Below are positions 8,593 to 16,227 of a stretch of 57,318 nucleotides of DNA, one piece after another. A program made the position numbers and the translations under genes. The stretch is from an uncultured Lachnospiraceae bacterium. Its GTDB lineage: Bacteria > Bacillota > Clostridia > Lachnospirales > Lachnospiraceae. The stretch is taken from assembly GCA_937950565.1 (NCBI GenBank), contig CALFCS010000102.1, forward strand, positions 1 to 57,318. Direction: 5' to 3'. The notes under the pieces are model-generated. The model searched no databases. It was not told the DNA's origin and was given only the letters and a program-made list of their open reading frames with translations. The first letter of the stretch is position 1. Each line of letters opens with the position of its first letter.

Positions 8593-8736
8593 TTACTTAT
8601 AATTTTCTTCCTTCGGGTCGTGAGTTTCTATATACTCGATTATTTCAAGTATTTCGTCACTTGTCATATTTTTTTCACGTAGTTTTCTAATGAGGTTTAC
8701 AATTTCTTTTCCTGTCATTTCTTCACATGTATGCAC
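8593..8736 (-). CDS. Small 47-residue helical protein
   Basis: This minus-strand frame starts at GTG 8736 behind an excellent ribosome site (aaggtggtgat, 8744-8752), which decides for GTG over the internal ATG at 8718. The product is charged and predicted to form two helices (ending KEENYK), with no membrane segment. It has its own promoter with a leader of about 20 nt. I recall similar short proteins in Lachnospiraceae but know no function. The ribosome site, promoter and codon pattern together make it a real gene rather than chance. Confidence 0.65.
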   Translation of the reverse strand: MHTCEEMTGKEIVNLIRKLREKNMTSDEILEIIEYIETHDPKEENYK

Positions 8737-8762
8737 TTTCTATCACCACCTTTTCAAGTGGT

Positions 8763-8792
8763 ATTATATCATAGTGTAAAGCCCTTATTCAA
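8763..8792 (-). promoter_or_regulatory. Promoter of the 47-residue protein gene
   Basis: On the minus strand TTGAAT (8792-8787), an 18-bp spacer and TATAAT (8768-8763) preceded by TGA form a good extended -10 promoter. The spacer contains one copy of the repeated ggctttacac word. Confidence 0.6.
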
Positions 8793-8919
8793 TTATCAAT
8801 GTGCATTCTGTGTAAGGTTCCTTTTTCTTCCAGAGTTTTTCATAATGGTTCATACGTGAAAAGGTCATCCCCCCTCGAAAATAAAAAAGGTGTAAAGCCT
8901 TATTAGGTTATCAATGTAC
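8773..8919 (-). repeat. Two copies of a promoter-associated repeat
   Basis: Read on the minus strand, 8804-8773 and 8919-8890 share acattgataa, then aataagg and gctttacac. A third partial copy (gtacattgataa) lies at 9340-9329, just upstream of the toxin. The palindrome at 8522-8567 carries the gctttacac half in both directions. The pattern suggests operators for a shared regulator, or remnants of duplicated promoter modules. Confidence 0.55.
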
Positions 8920-9045
8920 CTTGGAGGATCAGGCAGAAAAAAGATACAAAAACTATTATTCTTGGAACATATACAAGAAAAAATTATAAACAAAAGAATG
9001 CCAGGTTGTTTTCAGGAGTGTTAAAAGATATATGATTGACTATAT

Positions 9046-9073
9046 TTGACATTTTAAGTATATCTGCTATAAT
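9046..9073 (+). promoter_or_regulatory. Strong promoter for the antitoxin RNA
   Basis: Consensus TTGACA (9046-9051), a 16-bp spacer and consensus TATAAT (9068-9073) with an upstream TGC (extended -10). No coding frame follows, which fits a constitutive small RNA. Confidence 0.75.
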
Positions 9074-9079
9074 ATGCTT

Positions 9080-9190
9080 AACAAGACAGCCGATGCGATA
9101 GAGTTAACCTATCCGCTTCCGGCACATTTATAAGAAATTAAAGAAATAGCACCTTAAAGCTTTGCCGGGCTGGGGTGCTATTTTCTATGT
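9080..9190 (+). ncRNA. Predicted antisense RNA antitoxin of a type I module
   Basis: A transcript from the promoter at 9046-9073 would run about 105 nt to the hairpin at 9144-9183. It contains no plausible gene and overlaps the 3' end and last codons of the opposite-strand toxin gene. This matches the RatA (TxpA/RatA) arrangement, in which base pairing at the mRNA 3' end triggers decay. The ends are inferred from promoter and terminator positions. Confidence 0.6.
9144..9183. terminator. Bidirectional terminator shared by toxin and antitoxin
   Basis: A 10-bp perfect stem (aaatagcacc / ggtgctattt) encloses a 20-nt loop with internal pairing. T-rich sequence follows on both strands. The toxin stop codon lies inside the stem. 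Confidence 0.75.
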
Positions 9191-9261
9191 GAATATGTCA
9201 AAATGGTTACAATTAAAATCGCGATGTTGACAATAATCTGCATTTCTTCATAAGTACTCAT
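9178..9261 (-). CDS. Putative holin-like type I toxin, 27 residues
   Basis: The minus-strand frame encodes a 27-residue peptide starting MSTYEEMQIIVNIAILIV and ending in a basic tail (SHRK). An MxTYE start, a single hydrophobic helix and a charged C-terminus are hallmarks of the small 'putative holin-like toxin' peptides of type I systems in Firmicutes, which act at the membrane. The ribosome site ggaaggag (9278-9271) is 9 nt from the start. It can pair with cttccg of its own leader (9292-9287), so translation is probably blocked until processing or refolding. The antisense RNA overlaps the 3' end. Confidence 0.8.
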   Translation of the reverse strand: MSTYEEMQIIVNIAILIVTILTYSHRK

Positions 9262-9461
9262 AGATAACCACTCCTTCCGCAAGACTCGGAAGCGGTGGAT
9301 ACACCCTATCGGCTGTCTTATTAAATATATTATCAATGTACTTTGTTTTTGTGCTGGTATGTATGATGTATTTTCTTGAAATGATGGAATTGTTCTTGGA
9401 ATTTGTACAAGAAAAATTATAAATCTATCGATGATTGTCTGAAAAATAAATTTTATTTTCG

Positions 9462-9725
9462 TGCGTTACGCTTCGAACAAAAGCCCCTGAACGTTACCCC
9501 GGCAGTTAACTCAGCCCCAGCACCCTCACGGCACCCGAAAGGTTCTGCTTAGTGCTGCTTCGTTCCCGACCTGACACGGTTCACAGATTTCCGTCGCGTG
9601 AGACCAAAGCCTCAACATCACTTACCGGGGGCAGCTTCACAAGCCAATGCCCTCTGCGTAACATCACCCCTGCTATAGCGGATTGCAGGTACAAGGTACC
9701 GCTAACACCCCGGCTGCACGAGTCT
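9462..9725 (-). ncRNA. ffs: Signal recognition particle RNA (large Gram-positive type)
   Basis: On the minus strand the diagnostic domain IV apex is present: gtgtcaggtcgggaacgaag followed by cagcactaagcagaacc (about 9586-9540). The flanking sequence can form the long rod and Alu-type 5' domain. The total of about 265 nt matches the long SRP RNAs of Clostridia and Bacilli. It binds Ffh and targets nascent membrane and secreted proteins. The ends are approximate: the 5' end is placed near actcgtgcagccggg and the 3' end before an AT-rich tract. Confidence 0.9.
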
Positions 9726-9780
9726 TTATTTTAAACTATTTTAAAGAGAATGTCAATTAGTGTGGGAAAGATTCAGTGCA

Positions 9781-9804
9781 GAATTCTAAAGTGAATTCTA
9801 AAGT
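9781..9804 (+). repeat. Perfect 12-bp tandem duplication
   Basis: gaattctaaagt occurs twice back to back in the AT-rich gap between the SRP RNA and the ACT-domain gene. Apart from this I see no feature in 9731-9930. Confidence 0.7.
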
Positions 9805-9943
9805 GATAATTTCTTGCGATTATGGTATTGAAGGCTGTTTTGTTATTCATATTGCCAAAAGTGTGGGTAATATTGACAGTTGTGTCTATGGGGTTGATAA
9901 ATCGTCCAGAACAGGGGTATAATAAATTTGGAGGGAAAAAATA

Positions 9944-10309
9944 ATGGAATTAAAGAAGATGCCATATGAACTGTCAGTATGTAAAGTTAAGGAATTATCT
10001 CCGGGGATACTGGCAGATGAATTTTTCTTTATTGGGAAAACCGATGAAGAACTTTCGCTGGTATGCATGACTGAGCATGCACCATTGGATGCGGAGGAAC
10101 GGGATGACGGCTGGAAAGCATTCAGAATTCAAGGTGTTCTGGACTTTTCTTTGATCGGAATACTCGCTCCGATTGCGACGATTCTTGCGGATAATCAGAT
10201 CGGAATATTTGCGGTTTCTACATATAACACAGATTATATTCTTGTGAAAAAAGAGAATTTCGATAAGGCGTTAGAGATCCTTGCTCACGCTGGGTATTCA
10301 ATCATATAA
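9944..10309 (+). CDS. ACT domain protein (CASTOR/COG3603-like)
   Basis: This 121-residue protein has the layout of paired ACT modules without a catalytic domain. The C-terminal half (FSLIGILAPIATILADNQIG followed by STYNTDYILV) is typical of the ACT_7/CASTOR-type group, which binds amino acids. A ggaggg ribosome site precedes the ATG. It is a single-gene transcript ending at the shared terminator at 10354. It probably acts as a soluble amino acid sensor or regulatory subunit; the ligand and partner cannot be inferred. Confidence 0.85.
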   Translation: MELKKMPYELSVCKVKELSPGILADEFFFIGKTDEELSLVCMTEHAPLDAEERDDGWKAFRIQGVLDFSLIGILAPIATILADNQIGIFAVSTYNTDYILVKKENFDKALEILAHAGYSII

Positions 10310-10353
10310 TTTTCAGTTAGTAAGTTGCTAAATGAAAATAAAAATAAAAATAT

Positions 10354-10405
10354 CCCCTGAAAATGTGTGCCTTTCGGAACTTGCATTTCAGGGGTTCTTC
10401 TTATT
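10354..10405. terminator. Bidirectional terminator between convergent genes
   Basis: A stem of cccctgaaaatg against catttcagggg (10384-10394) with a ttcttcttatttt tail on the plus strand and an A/T-rich tail on the other. It separates the ACT gene from the flavin reductase gene, whose stop lies at its edge. Confidence 0.8.
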
Positions 10406-10970
10406 TTAATAATTTAGTGCCGGCATCCCATGCTTTCGCAATCTTCTCACCTGTTGTATAGTAACCATGTTGAAACTGGTCGAAGGTGAGAGCTTTTAAT
10501 TTTACAGGGTCAACCTTTCCGTTTTCACTAAGAACACTTTCTTCAGCCTTCACATTAACGATTTTTCCGACAATTCCTGAAACATAGTCTGTCTCAAGGA
10601 ATTCAAGAAGCTCACATTCCATAACAACCGGGAATTCCTCAATGATAGGAGCATGGACTTTATCACTCTTTGTGTCGTGATATCCGGTTCTCTCAAATTT
10701 ATCATCCATTTTATTTCCTGATGCGATACCGAAAAAGTCTGCCACATCGACGTGGGCTTCGTCTGCAAGTGATACGGTAAATGCTTTGTTTGCCTTAATA
10801 TTCAGCCATGTCTTTTTGCCTTCGCCGATAAAAAGAATAATTTTATCTTCATCGCAAATTTGTCCCCATGCAGCATTCATTACATTGACTTTTTCATTTT
10901 CATCATATGTAGCAACCATTAACACAGGCATTGGATAAACTGCCTGTACCAGACCTAAATCCTTTTTCAT
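10401..10970 (-). CDS. Flavin reductase family protein (FMN-binding split barrel)
   Basis: At 189 residues this fits the flavoredoxin/DIM6-NTAB family. It begins with PMPVLMVATYDENEKVNVMN, the usual strand-turn that contacts FMN. A mid-protein HAPIIEEFPVVMECEL segment follows, then a C-terminal HGYYTTGEKI motif typical of the group. These proteins bind FMN and transfer electrons, often to partner oxidoreductases or rubredoxin-type acceptors. The gene is monocistronic with no partner nearby, so its electron acceptor is unknown. A gaggt ribosome site lies about 9 nt before the ATG. Confidence 0.88.
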   Translation of the reverse strand: MKKDLGLVQAVYPMPVLMVATYDENEKVNVMNAAWGQICDEDKIILFIGEGKKTWLNIKANKAFTVSLADEAHVDVADFFGIASGNKMDDKFERTGYHDTKSDKVHAPIIEEFPVVMECELLEFLETDYVSGIVGKIVNVKAEESVLSENGKVDPVKLKALTFDQFQHGYYTTGEKIAKAWDAGTKLLK

Positions 10971-11067
10971 TTTTCTAATACCTCGCTTTATTGTATTGTT
11001 ATTTGGTTCGCGATAAATTATAACACTACATCATAATAATCACAAGTGGTTGAACACTCTTGCTTAA

Positions 11068-11363
11068 ACAGCCACAGAAGAAGACCCGTCGCACATATTC
11101 ATGCAGAAGTATATATCAAATTATCATATCAATCTGGTGGATGCGGGAAATCTTGCGGAAGTAAACCAGTTTCAAACAGATTTACAAGTGATTTTGGGTA
11201 TGTTAAAATACAGGGAAGAAAAGAAGGAATAAGAATTTTTGTACAGGATAATTTAGAGGAAGGAATATCCAAGGAGCGGATTCTTGAAAAATTGGAGCGT
11301 AGATTTTCTGTAAGTGCTGAGATGGCGGAAACATACTACCAGAAATTTTCCGTTGTAAGTTAA
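11068..11363 (+). pseudogene. Remnant of an Rpn-family nuclease/putative transposase
   Basis: Two frames hold pieces of one protein. Frame 2 (11068-11232) reads EDPSHIFMQKYISNYHINLV then DAGNLAEVNQFQTDLQVILG, ending in a stop after REEKKE. The SNYHINLVDAGN core is characteristic of the Rpn (PD-(D/E)XK) recombination-promoting nuclease family. The other frame continues from about 11220 with a C-terminal tail (EEGISKERILEKLERRFSVS) like the helical end of the same proteins. The N-terminal catalytic part and most of the middle are missing, so this is a decayed, frameshifted fragment. No functional product is expected. Confidence 0.6.
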
Positions 11364-11432
11364 ATGAATAAGTGCGAGCCGGGAAATCAGCTTCGCTGAT
11401 TTCTCTTGGCGTGCAGAGGATGGAGGATTTTT

Positions 11433-13211
11433 ATGAAGATACTGCTTGCGGCAATCAACGCAAAGTACATACATTCCAGTCTTGCGGTTCATAGTCTTTG
11501 TATGTATGCAAAGGAATATTTGAAAGATGCCAGGATACAGATTGATGTGGCGGAATATACCATCAACCAGCAGACAGACGATATTCTTAAGGATATCTAC
11601 CGGCGTCGGCCGGACAAGCTGTGTTTTTCCTGCTATATCTGGAATATTGCCTATGTGGAGATGGTGATAAAGGAAATAAAAAAGCTTCTTCCGGGTACGG
11701 ATATCTGGGTGGGCGGACCGGAGGTGTCCTATGATGCAGAAGCGGTATTAGAACGCCTGCCTCAGATAAAGGGTGTCATGAAAGGGGAAGGAGAAGAGAC
11801 TTTTGCCGATATTTGTAAGGCGTATGCAGACATCGAATGCGCTCCGGCAGAAGTGAGAAATCCGAAGAGCGCCGGGAAGCCCGAATTAGAAGAAATCGAT
11901 GAGACTCTGACTGATATCCGGGGGATTACGTTTCGAAGATGTGATGGAGAAATTATTGCAAATTTGTGGCGTGAGCCGATGGAGCTTGACAAAGCGCCTT
12001 TTGTATATGAAGATATTGAAAAGTTTAAGAATAAAATTATCTATTATGAAACAAGCAGAGGGTGTCCGTTTTCCTGCAGCTATTGTCTGTCATCCGTAGA
12101 TAAGCGCCTTCGCTTCCGAAGCCTGGAACTTGTAAAGCCGGAACTTCAGTTTTTTATTGACCATAAAGTTCCGCAGGTAAAATTTGTAGACAGGACGTTT
12201 AATTGCAGACATGAGCATGCAATGGAAATCTGGCGGTATATTGCAGAGCATGACAACGGTATTACGAATTTTCACTTTGAGATAGCGGCAGATTTGCTGA
12301 ATGAGGAAGAGCTTGCGCTTATTGAGACAATGCGGCCGGGACTGATTCAGCTGGAAATTGGGGTGCAGTCCACGAATTCGGATACGATTCGTGAAATCCG
12401 GAGAACGATGAAATTTGAGGAAGTAAGCGAGCATGTGAACCGGATAAAGAAAAGAGGAAATATCCACCAGCATCTTGATTTGATTGCGGGACTCCCGTAT
12501 GAAAATCTGGAAAGCTTTGCAAAGTCCTTTGATGATGTGTATGCGCTCAGACCGGAGCAGCTGCAGCTTGGTTTTCTAAAGGTACTGAAGGGCTCTTATA
12601 TGGAAGAGAGTCGTGAGAAATACGGGCTGATATGTAAGGATGTACCACCTTATGAAGTCCTTTATACAAAGTGGCTTTCTTACGGGGATGTCCTGGAACT
12701 AAAGGGAATCGAAGAGATGGTGGAGGTCTATTACAACAGCGGACAATTTGAACACACTATAGAGGAGCTGGGGAAAGAATATGTTTCTGCCTATGAGCTT
12801 TACCGGGATTTGTGGCGCTATTATGAGGAACATGATTATCTGGAGATTCAGCACAAGCGGAGTGCAAGGTATGAGATTCTTCTGGAATTTGTACGGCAGA
12901 ACATGCCGGAGAAGTCGGATTATATACAGGAACTTCTGACTTATGATTATTATCTCCGGGAAAATGCCAAGACACGCCCGGAATTTGCGGGAGAATATAA
13001 GGTGGAAAAAGAATTTCTGCATCATTTTTACGAGGAAGAAGCTGTTACACACAAGTATCTGCCTTCCTATGTGACATATGATAAAAATCAGATGCGTAAA
13101 ATGACACATATAGAATATCTTCCGATATCAGGAAAGTGGATACTTTTTGATTACATGAACAGAAATCCGTTGAATCGGCAGGCAAGAACGTGTATGATAG
13201 AAAGAGGTTAA
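11433..13211 (+). CDS. B12-binding-domain radical SAM protein (DUF4080 type)
   Basis: ATG 11433 follows a strong ggagg site and gives 592 residues; an upstream frame extension to 11406 is unlikely. The first 130 residues or so form a cobalamin-binding-like Rossmann domain (LLAAINAKYIHSSLAVHSL, then IWVGGPEVSYD). The radical SAM cluster motif is Cys211-x3-Cys215-x2-Cys218 (RGCPFSCSYC), with the GG and barrel motifs after it. The C-terminal 150 residues resemble DUF4080. The family is related to MiaB/BchE-like anaerobic enzymes, but the substrate is unknown. No His of the classic DxHxxG B12 motif is obvious, so cobalamin binding may be lost. Confidence 0.88.
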   Translation: MKILLAAINAKYIHSSLAVHSLCMYAKEYLKDARIQIDVAEYTINQQTDDILKDIYRRRPDKLCFSCYIWNIAYVEMVIKEIKKLLPGTDIWVGGPEVSYDAEAVLERLPQIKGVMKGEGEETFADICKAYADIECAPAEVRNPKSAGKPELEEIDETLTDIRGITFRRCDGEIIANLWREPMELDKAPFVYEDIEKFKNKIIYYETSRGCPFSCSYCLSSVDKRLRFRSLELVKPELQFFIDHKVPQVKFVDRTFNCRHEHAMEIWRYIAEHDNGITNFHFEIAADLLNEEELALIETMRPGLIQLEIGVQSTNSDTIREIRRTMKFEEVSEHVNRIKKRGNIHQHLDLIAGLPYENLESFAKSFDDVYALRPEQLQLGFLKVLKGSYMEESREKYGLICKDVPPYEVLYTKWLSYGDVLELKGIEEMVEVYYNSGQFEHTIEELGKEYVSAYELYRDLWRYYEEHDYLEIQHKRSARYEILLEFVRQNMPEKSDYIQELLTYDYYLRENAKTRPEFAGEYKVEKEFLHHFYEEEAVTHKYLPSYVTYDKNQMRKMTHIEYLPISGKWILFDYMNRNPLNRQARTCMIERG

Positions 13212-13230
13212 AAAGGAAGGACTGAAAAAA

Positions 13231-13332
13231 ATGAATTTTAATAATCCGAAAACAAAAAGAATAATTGCGATTGTTATTATGGTAGTTATCGTGGCAATGG
13301 TTGGAACTTCAGTTTTACCTTACGTACTGTAA
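13231..13332 (+). CDS. 33-residue single-span membrane peptide (Prli42-like)
   Basis: This short gene encodes a 33-residue protein: a basic N-terminus (NNPKTKR), one hydrophobic helix of about 20 residues, and a short LPYVL tail. An aaggaagg site lies 11 nt upstream. It sits between the radical SAM gene and the VanW gene with 19- and 12-bp gaps, so all three are probably cotranscribed. Size and topology resemble the Firmicute stressosome anchor Prli42, but sequence alone cannot prove it. It could instead be an unrelated small membrane protein. Confidence 0.6.
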   Translation: MNFNNPKTKRIIAIVIMVVIVAMVGTSVLPYVL

Positions 13333-13344
13333 GGCGGGGGAAAT

Positions 13345-14853
13345 ATGACACAGAACAGACGCAGAAAACCCAGTAAGAGAATGTTGCAAAGAAGACGCCG
13401 GAGAAGACTGGTTCTCGCCGGATTTTTTGTAGTGTGTGCAGTTCTGATTGTTGGAATTGCAAATATCGTGTTTTACTGCTCCGTGGCAGGATATCCCAAA
13501 GATAAAATATTTGATAACGTATATATTGGCAATGTAGAAGTGTCAGGTATGACGGAGAAAGAAGCGAAGGCAGCGCTGGAAAGCCAGCTTGAGAGGGACC
13601 GGGCGGTAAAGGTGTCGGTTGAGCTGGAAGAAGGAAGTGCAGATGCGTCGCTTGAGGAGTATGGTCTGGCTTACAAGGATGTGGATAAGCTTGCACGTAA
13701 GGCTATGGATTATGGAAAGACAGGCAGTCTTTTCGGGCGATATCGTAAGATCCGGGCTCTTTCGAAAGGAAAAGTGGTTTTGAAGCAGGAGTTTACGCTT
13801 GATAAGAAGGCAGGAGAAAGGATTCTTCAGGAGAAGGCTGTACCACTGGCAGACCATGCGCAAAATGCAACGATAGAAAAAGCGGATTCGGGATTTGAAA
13901 TAAAAGAAGGAACAGCAGGAGAGACAATAGATATGAAGGCCTCTCTTTCTAAAATTGAAAAGACATTGAACGGAAAATGGAACCACAAGCCATTTTCCAT
14001 TCAGGCAGAATTAAAGAATGAAAAACCGTCTGTGACGGCAAAGGATCTGGAAAGTATTCAGGATGAATTGGGAGCCTTTGCTACAGATGCCGGTGGTGGG
14101 GAACGCTGGAAGAACCTGAAGGCAGGAGTGGAAAAATTAAATGGTACGGTGCTGATGCCGGGAGAAGAGGTGTCTGTACATGATGTGACTGCGCCGTATG
14201 ATGAAGAACACGGATATGTTCCTGCCGGTTCTTATGAAAACGGCCAGGTGGTCGATACATATGGAGGCGGTATCTGCCAGGTATCATCAACGCTTTACAA
14301 TGCCGTTCTGTATGCGGAGCTTGAGGTTGTGAAGAGATATCCACATTCCATGCTGGTAGCTTATGTTCCGCCGTCAAGAGATGCGGCAATTGCAGGAGAT
14401 GTGAAGGATTTCGTGTTTAAAAATAACTATGATACACCGATTTATATTTTTGGTGAGATTGACAGCGCAAACAAGCTTCGGTTTGCTATTTATGGAAAGG
14501 ATACGAGACAGGAAGGAAGAAGTATCGAATACGAGACCGAAGTTGTTTCGACGGAGGAGCCGAAAACGGTCTACAAAGCAGACCCGGGGGCAGCCCTTGG
14601 CTCTATGAAAACAAAATCAGGTGCACATACAGGAAAAGCAGTGAACTTATGGAAAATTGTACGCATGAATGGAAAGGAAAGCGGCAAGGAGCTTGTGAAT
14701 AACAGTACATACCGCAAAACGGATAAAGTAATAGCAGTTGGAACGAAGTCTTCGAATGCAGCGGCGGTGCGTCTTGTAAGTAATGCAATCGCATCACAGG
14801 ATGCGGGCAAGATTCAGACGGCAATTGCACAGGCAAAAGGTTTGGGGCAGTGA
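13345..14853 (+). CDS. VanW family protein with peptidoglycan-binding-type domain
   Basis: The 502-residue protein has a very basic cytoplasmic start (RRRKPSKRMLQRRRRRR), one membrane span (about 28-50) and an external region. Residues 60-260 match the YoaR-like putative peptidoglycan-binding domain. Residues about 265-400 hold VanW signatures (the YVPAGSYENGQVVDTYGGGI segment, then CQVSSTLYNAVLYAEL). The VanW fold is associated with the cell wall; despite the name it does not by itself imply vancomycin resistance. The basic N-terminus suggests tight membrane or nucleic acid contact. It overlaps the next gene by one base. Confidence 0.9.
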   Translation: MTQNRRRKPSKRMLQRRRRRRLVLAGFFVVCAVLIVGIANIVFYCSVAGYPKDKIFDNVYIGNVEVSGMTEKEAKAALESQLERDRAVKVSVELEEGSADASLEEYGLAYKDVDKLARKAMDYGKTGSLFGRYRKIRALSKGKVVLKQEFTLDKKAGERILQEKAVPLADHAQNATIEKADSGFEIKEGTAGETIDMKASLSKIEKTLNGKWNHKPFSIQAELKNEKPSVTAKDLESIQDELGAFATDAGGGERWKNLKAGVEKLNGTVLMPGEEVSVHDVTAPYDEEHGYVPAGSYENGQVVDTYGGGICQVSSTLYNAVLYAELEVVKRYPHSMLVAYVPPSRDAAIAGDVKDFVFKNNYDTPIYIFGEIDSANKLRFAIYGKDTRQEGRSIEYETEVVSTEEPKTVYKADPGAALGSMKTKSGAHTGKAVNLWKIVRMNGKESGKELVNNSTYRKTDKVIAVGTKSSNAAAVRLVSNAIASQDAGKIQTAIAQAKGLGQ

Positions 14854-15749
14854 TGAATATGGGAACAGAGAAAGAAACTATGATATACAGTACCGTGGCT
14901 GTGGCCGGAAGAACAGAAGATATAGGGCTCTATGCAATCGCTGCAGTTGTCAATGAACTGGCGGCAAAGGGAGGCAGTGAACCGCAAGTGTGCGTACATC
15001 TGCTGCTTCCGGAAAAGCTTGAGAGGCCGTATGTGTATCGTATGGAAAAGAAGATAAAGAAAATATGTACAGAGAAGGGTATCCATCTGTTAGAGATAAG
15101 AGAAAGTATCCAGGCGCAGATATCGGAATATACGGTTACTGCGTCAGGTCTTGACAGGGCGCCGAAGGAAGAGGCATGGTACCGGGAGACCATGCGAGCC
15201 GGACAGGATATTGTTCTTACAAAATGGATTGGAATGGAAGGGATGCTGAGAATTCTGGAGGAGCAGAAAGAAGCGCTTGCAAAGCGGTTCGCTCCGGCTT
15301 TCCTGAATCAGGCGGCAGCATTTGGAGAGGCTGTTTTTGCAGGAAAAGAAGCAGAGCTTGCCCGGAAAAAAGGCGCTGTAAAGATTCTGCCGGTCAGTGA
15401 AGGAGGAATCTATGCAGCCTTATGGAAGCTTGCCGAGGAAGCGGGAAGCGGTCTGGAAGTGGATTTGAAGAAAATCAGTATCCGGCAGGAAACGATTGAA
15501 GTGTGTGAGCATTTCCGGATGAATCCTTATCAGCTTGCTTCATCCGGCTGTCTTTTGATTGTAACAGAGGACGGCAGGGCGATGACAGAAGCATTTGCGG
15601 AGATAGGAGTACATGCGGCAGTGATTGGAAGGCTGAGAGGAGACAGGGACAAGATTATCAGAAATGGAGAGGATGTGCGCTATATTGACCGTCCGGCTCC
15701 GGATGAAATAAATAAATTATATAGTGGAGGTTATGATGAACGAGATTAG
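14853..15749 (+). CDS. AIR synthase-related protein (HypE/ThiL/PurM fold)
   Basis: The roughly 298-residue protein carries C-terminal AIRS motifs: VSEGGIYAALWKLAEEAGSG, then NPYQLASSGCLLI near residue 240. This is the part of HypE-like proteins that forms the ATP-binding cleft. The N-terminal AIRS half is divergent and lacks a clear DDAA motif, so activity is uncertain. No other hydrogenase maturation genes are present, so a true HypE role is doubtful. The start could be GTG 14850, ATG 14853 or ATG 14859. It overlaps the regulator gene downstream, in a likely operon with the Lrp-aminotransferase pair. Confidence 0.8.
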   Translation: MNMGTEKETMIYSTVAVAGRTEDIGLYAIAAVVNELAAKGGSEPQVCVHLLLPEKLERPYVYRMEKKIKKICTEKGIHLLEIRESIQAQISEYTVTASGLDRAPKEEAWYRETMRAGQDIVLTKWIGMEGMLRILEEQKEALAKRFAPAFLNQAAAFGEAVFAGKEAELARKKGAVKILPVSEGGIYAALWKLAEEAGSGLEVDLKKISIRQETIEVCEHFRMNPYQLASSGCLLIVTEDGRAMTEAFAEIGVHAAVIGRLRGDRDKIIRNGEDVRYIDRPAPDEINKLYSGGYDERD

Positions 15750-16227
15750 AAGTGAGATTTTAAAACATTTAGAGAAAAATAGTAAAGCAGACTTGGGAGA
15801 GCTTGCAGTTCTTCTTGGAACAAATGAAGTATCCATTGCAAATGAGATTGCAGATATGGAAAAGGAAGGAATTATCTGCGGCTACCATACGTTGATTGAC
15901 TGGGATAAAGCAGGAAGAGGCTATGTGAATGCGCTTATCGAAGTACGTGTAACACCGCAGAGGGAGAAGGGATTTGCCAAAACAGCGGCAAGAATCGGCA
16001 ACTATCCGGAAGTTACGGCAGTGTATCTGATTTCCGGAGGGTATGATTTCCTTGTGACGATTGATGGAAAAACACTCCTTGAGGTGTCAAAATTTGTTTC
16101 CGAAAAGCTTTCTACACTGGATGAGGTAATTGGAACAACGACACATTTTATTCTGAAGAAATATAAAGACCATGGGACAATTCTTACACCGGAGGAAAAG
16201 CCGGAGAGAATGGCGGTGACGCCATGA
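15736..16227 (+). CDS. Lrp/AsnC family transcriptional regulator
   Basis: ATG 15736 is 5 nt after ggagg and gives 163 residues. An N-terminal winged HTH (about 1-55, LGELAVLLGTNEVSIANEIA) is followed by the RAM/ACT-like ligand domain (about 65-145, VNALIEVRVTPQREKGF, then VTAVYLISGGYDFLVTI). Such proteins form octamers or dimers and sense amino acids. The start lies within the preceding gene, and its stop overlaps the start of the aminotransferase (ATGA). It probably controls this transcript or amino acid metabolism. Confidence 0.92.
   Translation: MNEIRSEILKHLEKNSKADLGELAVLLGTNEVSIANEIADMEKEGIICGYHTLIDWDKAGRGYVNALIEVRVTPQREKGFAKTAARIGNYPEVTAVYLISGGYDFLVTIDGKTLLEVSKFVSEKLSTLDEVIGTTTHFILKKYKDHGTILTPEEKPERMAVTP

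Larger units (their letters stand above)
9083..9319. repeat. Inverted repeats bounding the toxin-antitoxin module
   Basis: aagacagccgat at 9083-9094 is repeated as its exact complement at 9308-9319. ccgcttccg at 9113-9121 is repeated as its exact complement at 9287-9295. Both RNAs therefore begin with nearly the same leader, each placed about 9 nt after its -10 element. The toxin-side -10 at the mirror position is GATAAT (9334-9329) without a good -35. Confidence 0.7.

Noticed and set aside
9552..9734. 60-residue frame in the SRP RNA region
   Set aside because: It is opposite a structured RNA gene with a clear domain IV, so it is not coding.
8503..9943. CRISPR array
   Set aside because: The repeats are few, irregularly spaced and not separated by constant-length unique spacers; no cas genes are present.
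11046..11363. Intact 105-residue gene from GTG 11046
   Set aside because: The N-terminal part reads an unrelated frame across an Rpn-family core that is in another frame, so the segment is better explained as a pseudogene.
13345..14853. Vancomycin resistance gene
   Set aside because: VanW domain proteins are common wall proteins, and no vanHAX or vanRS genes are present.
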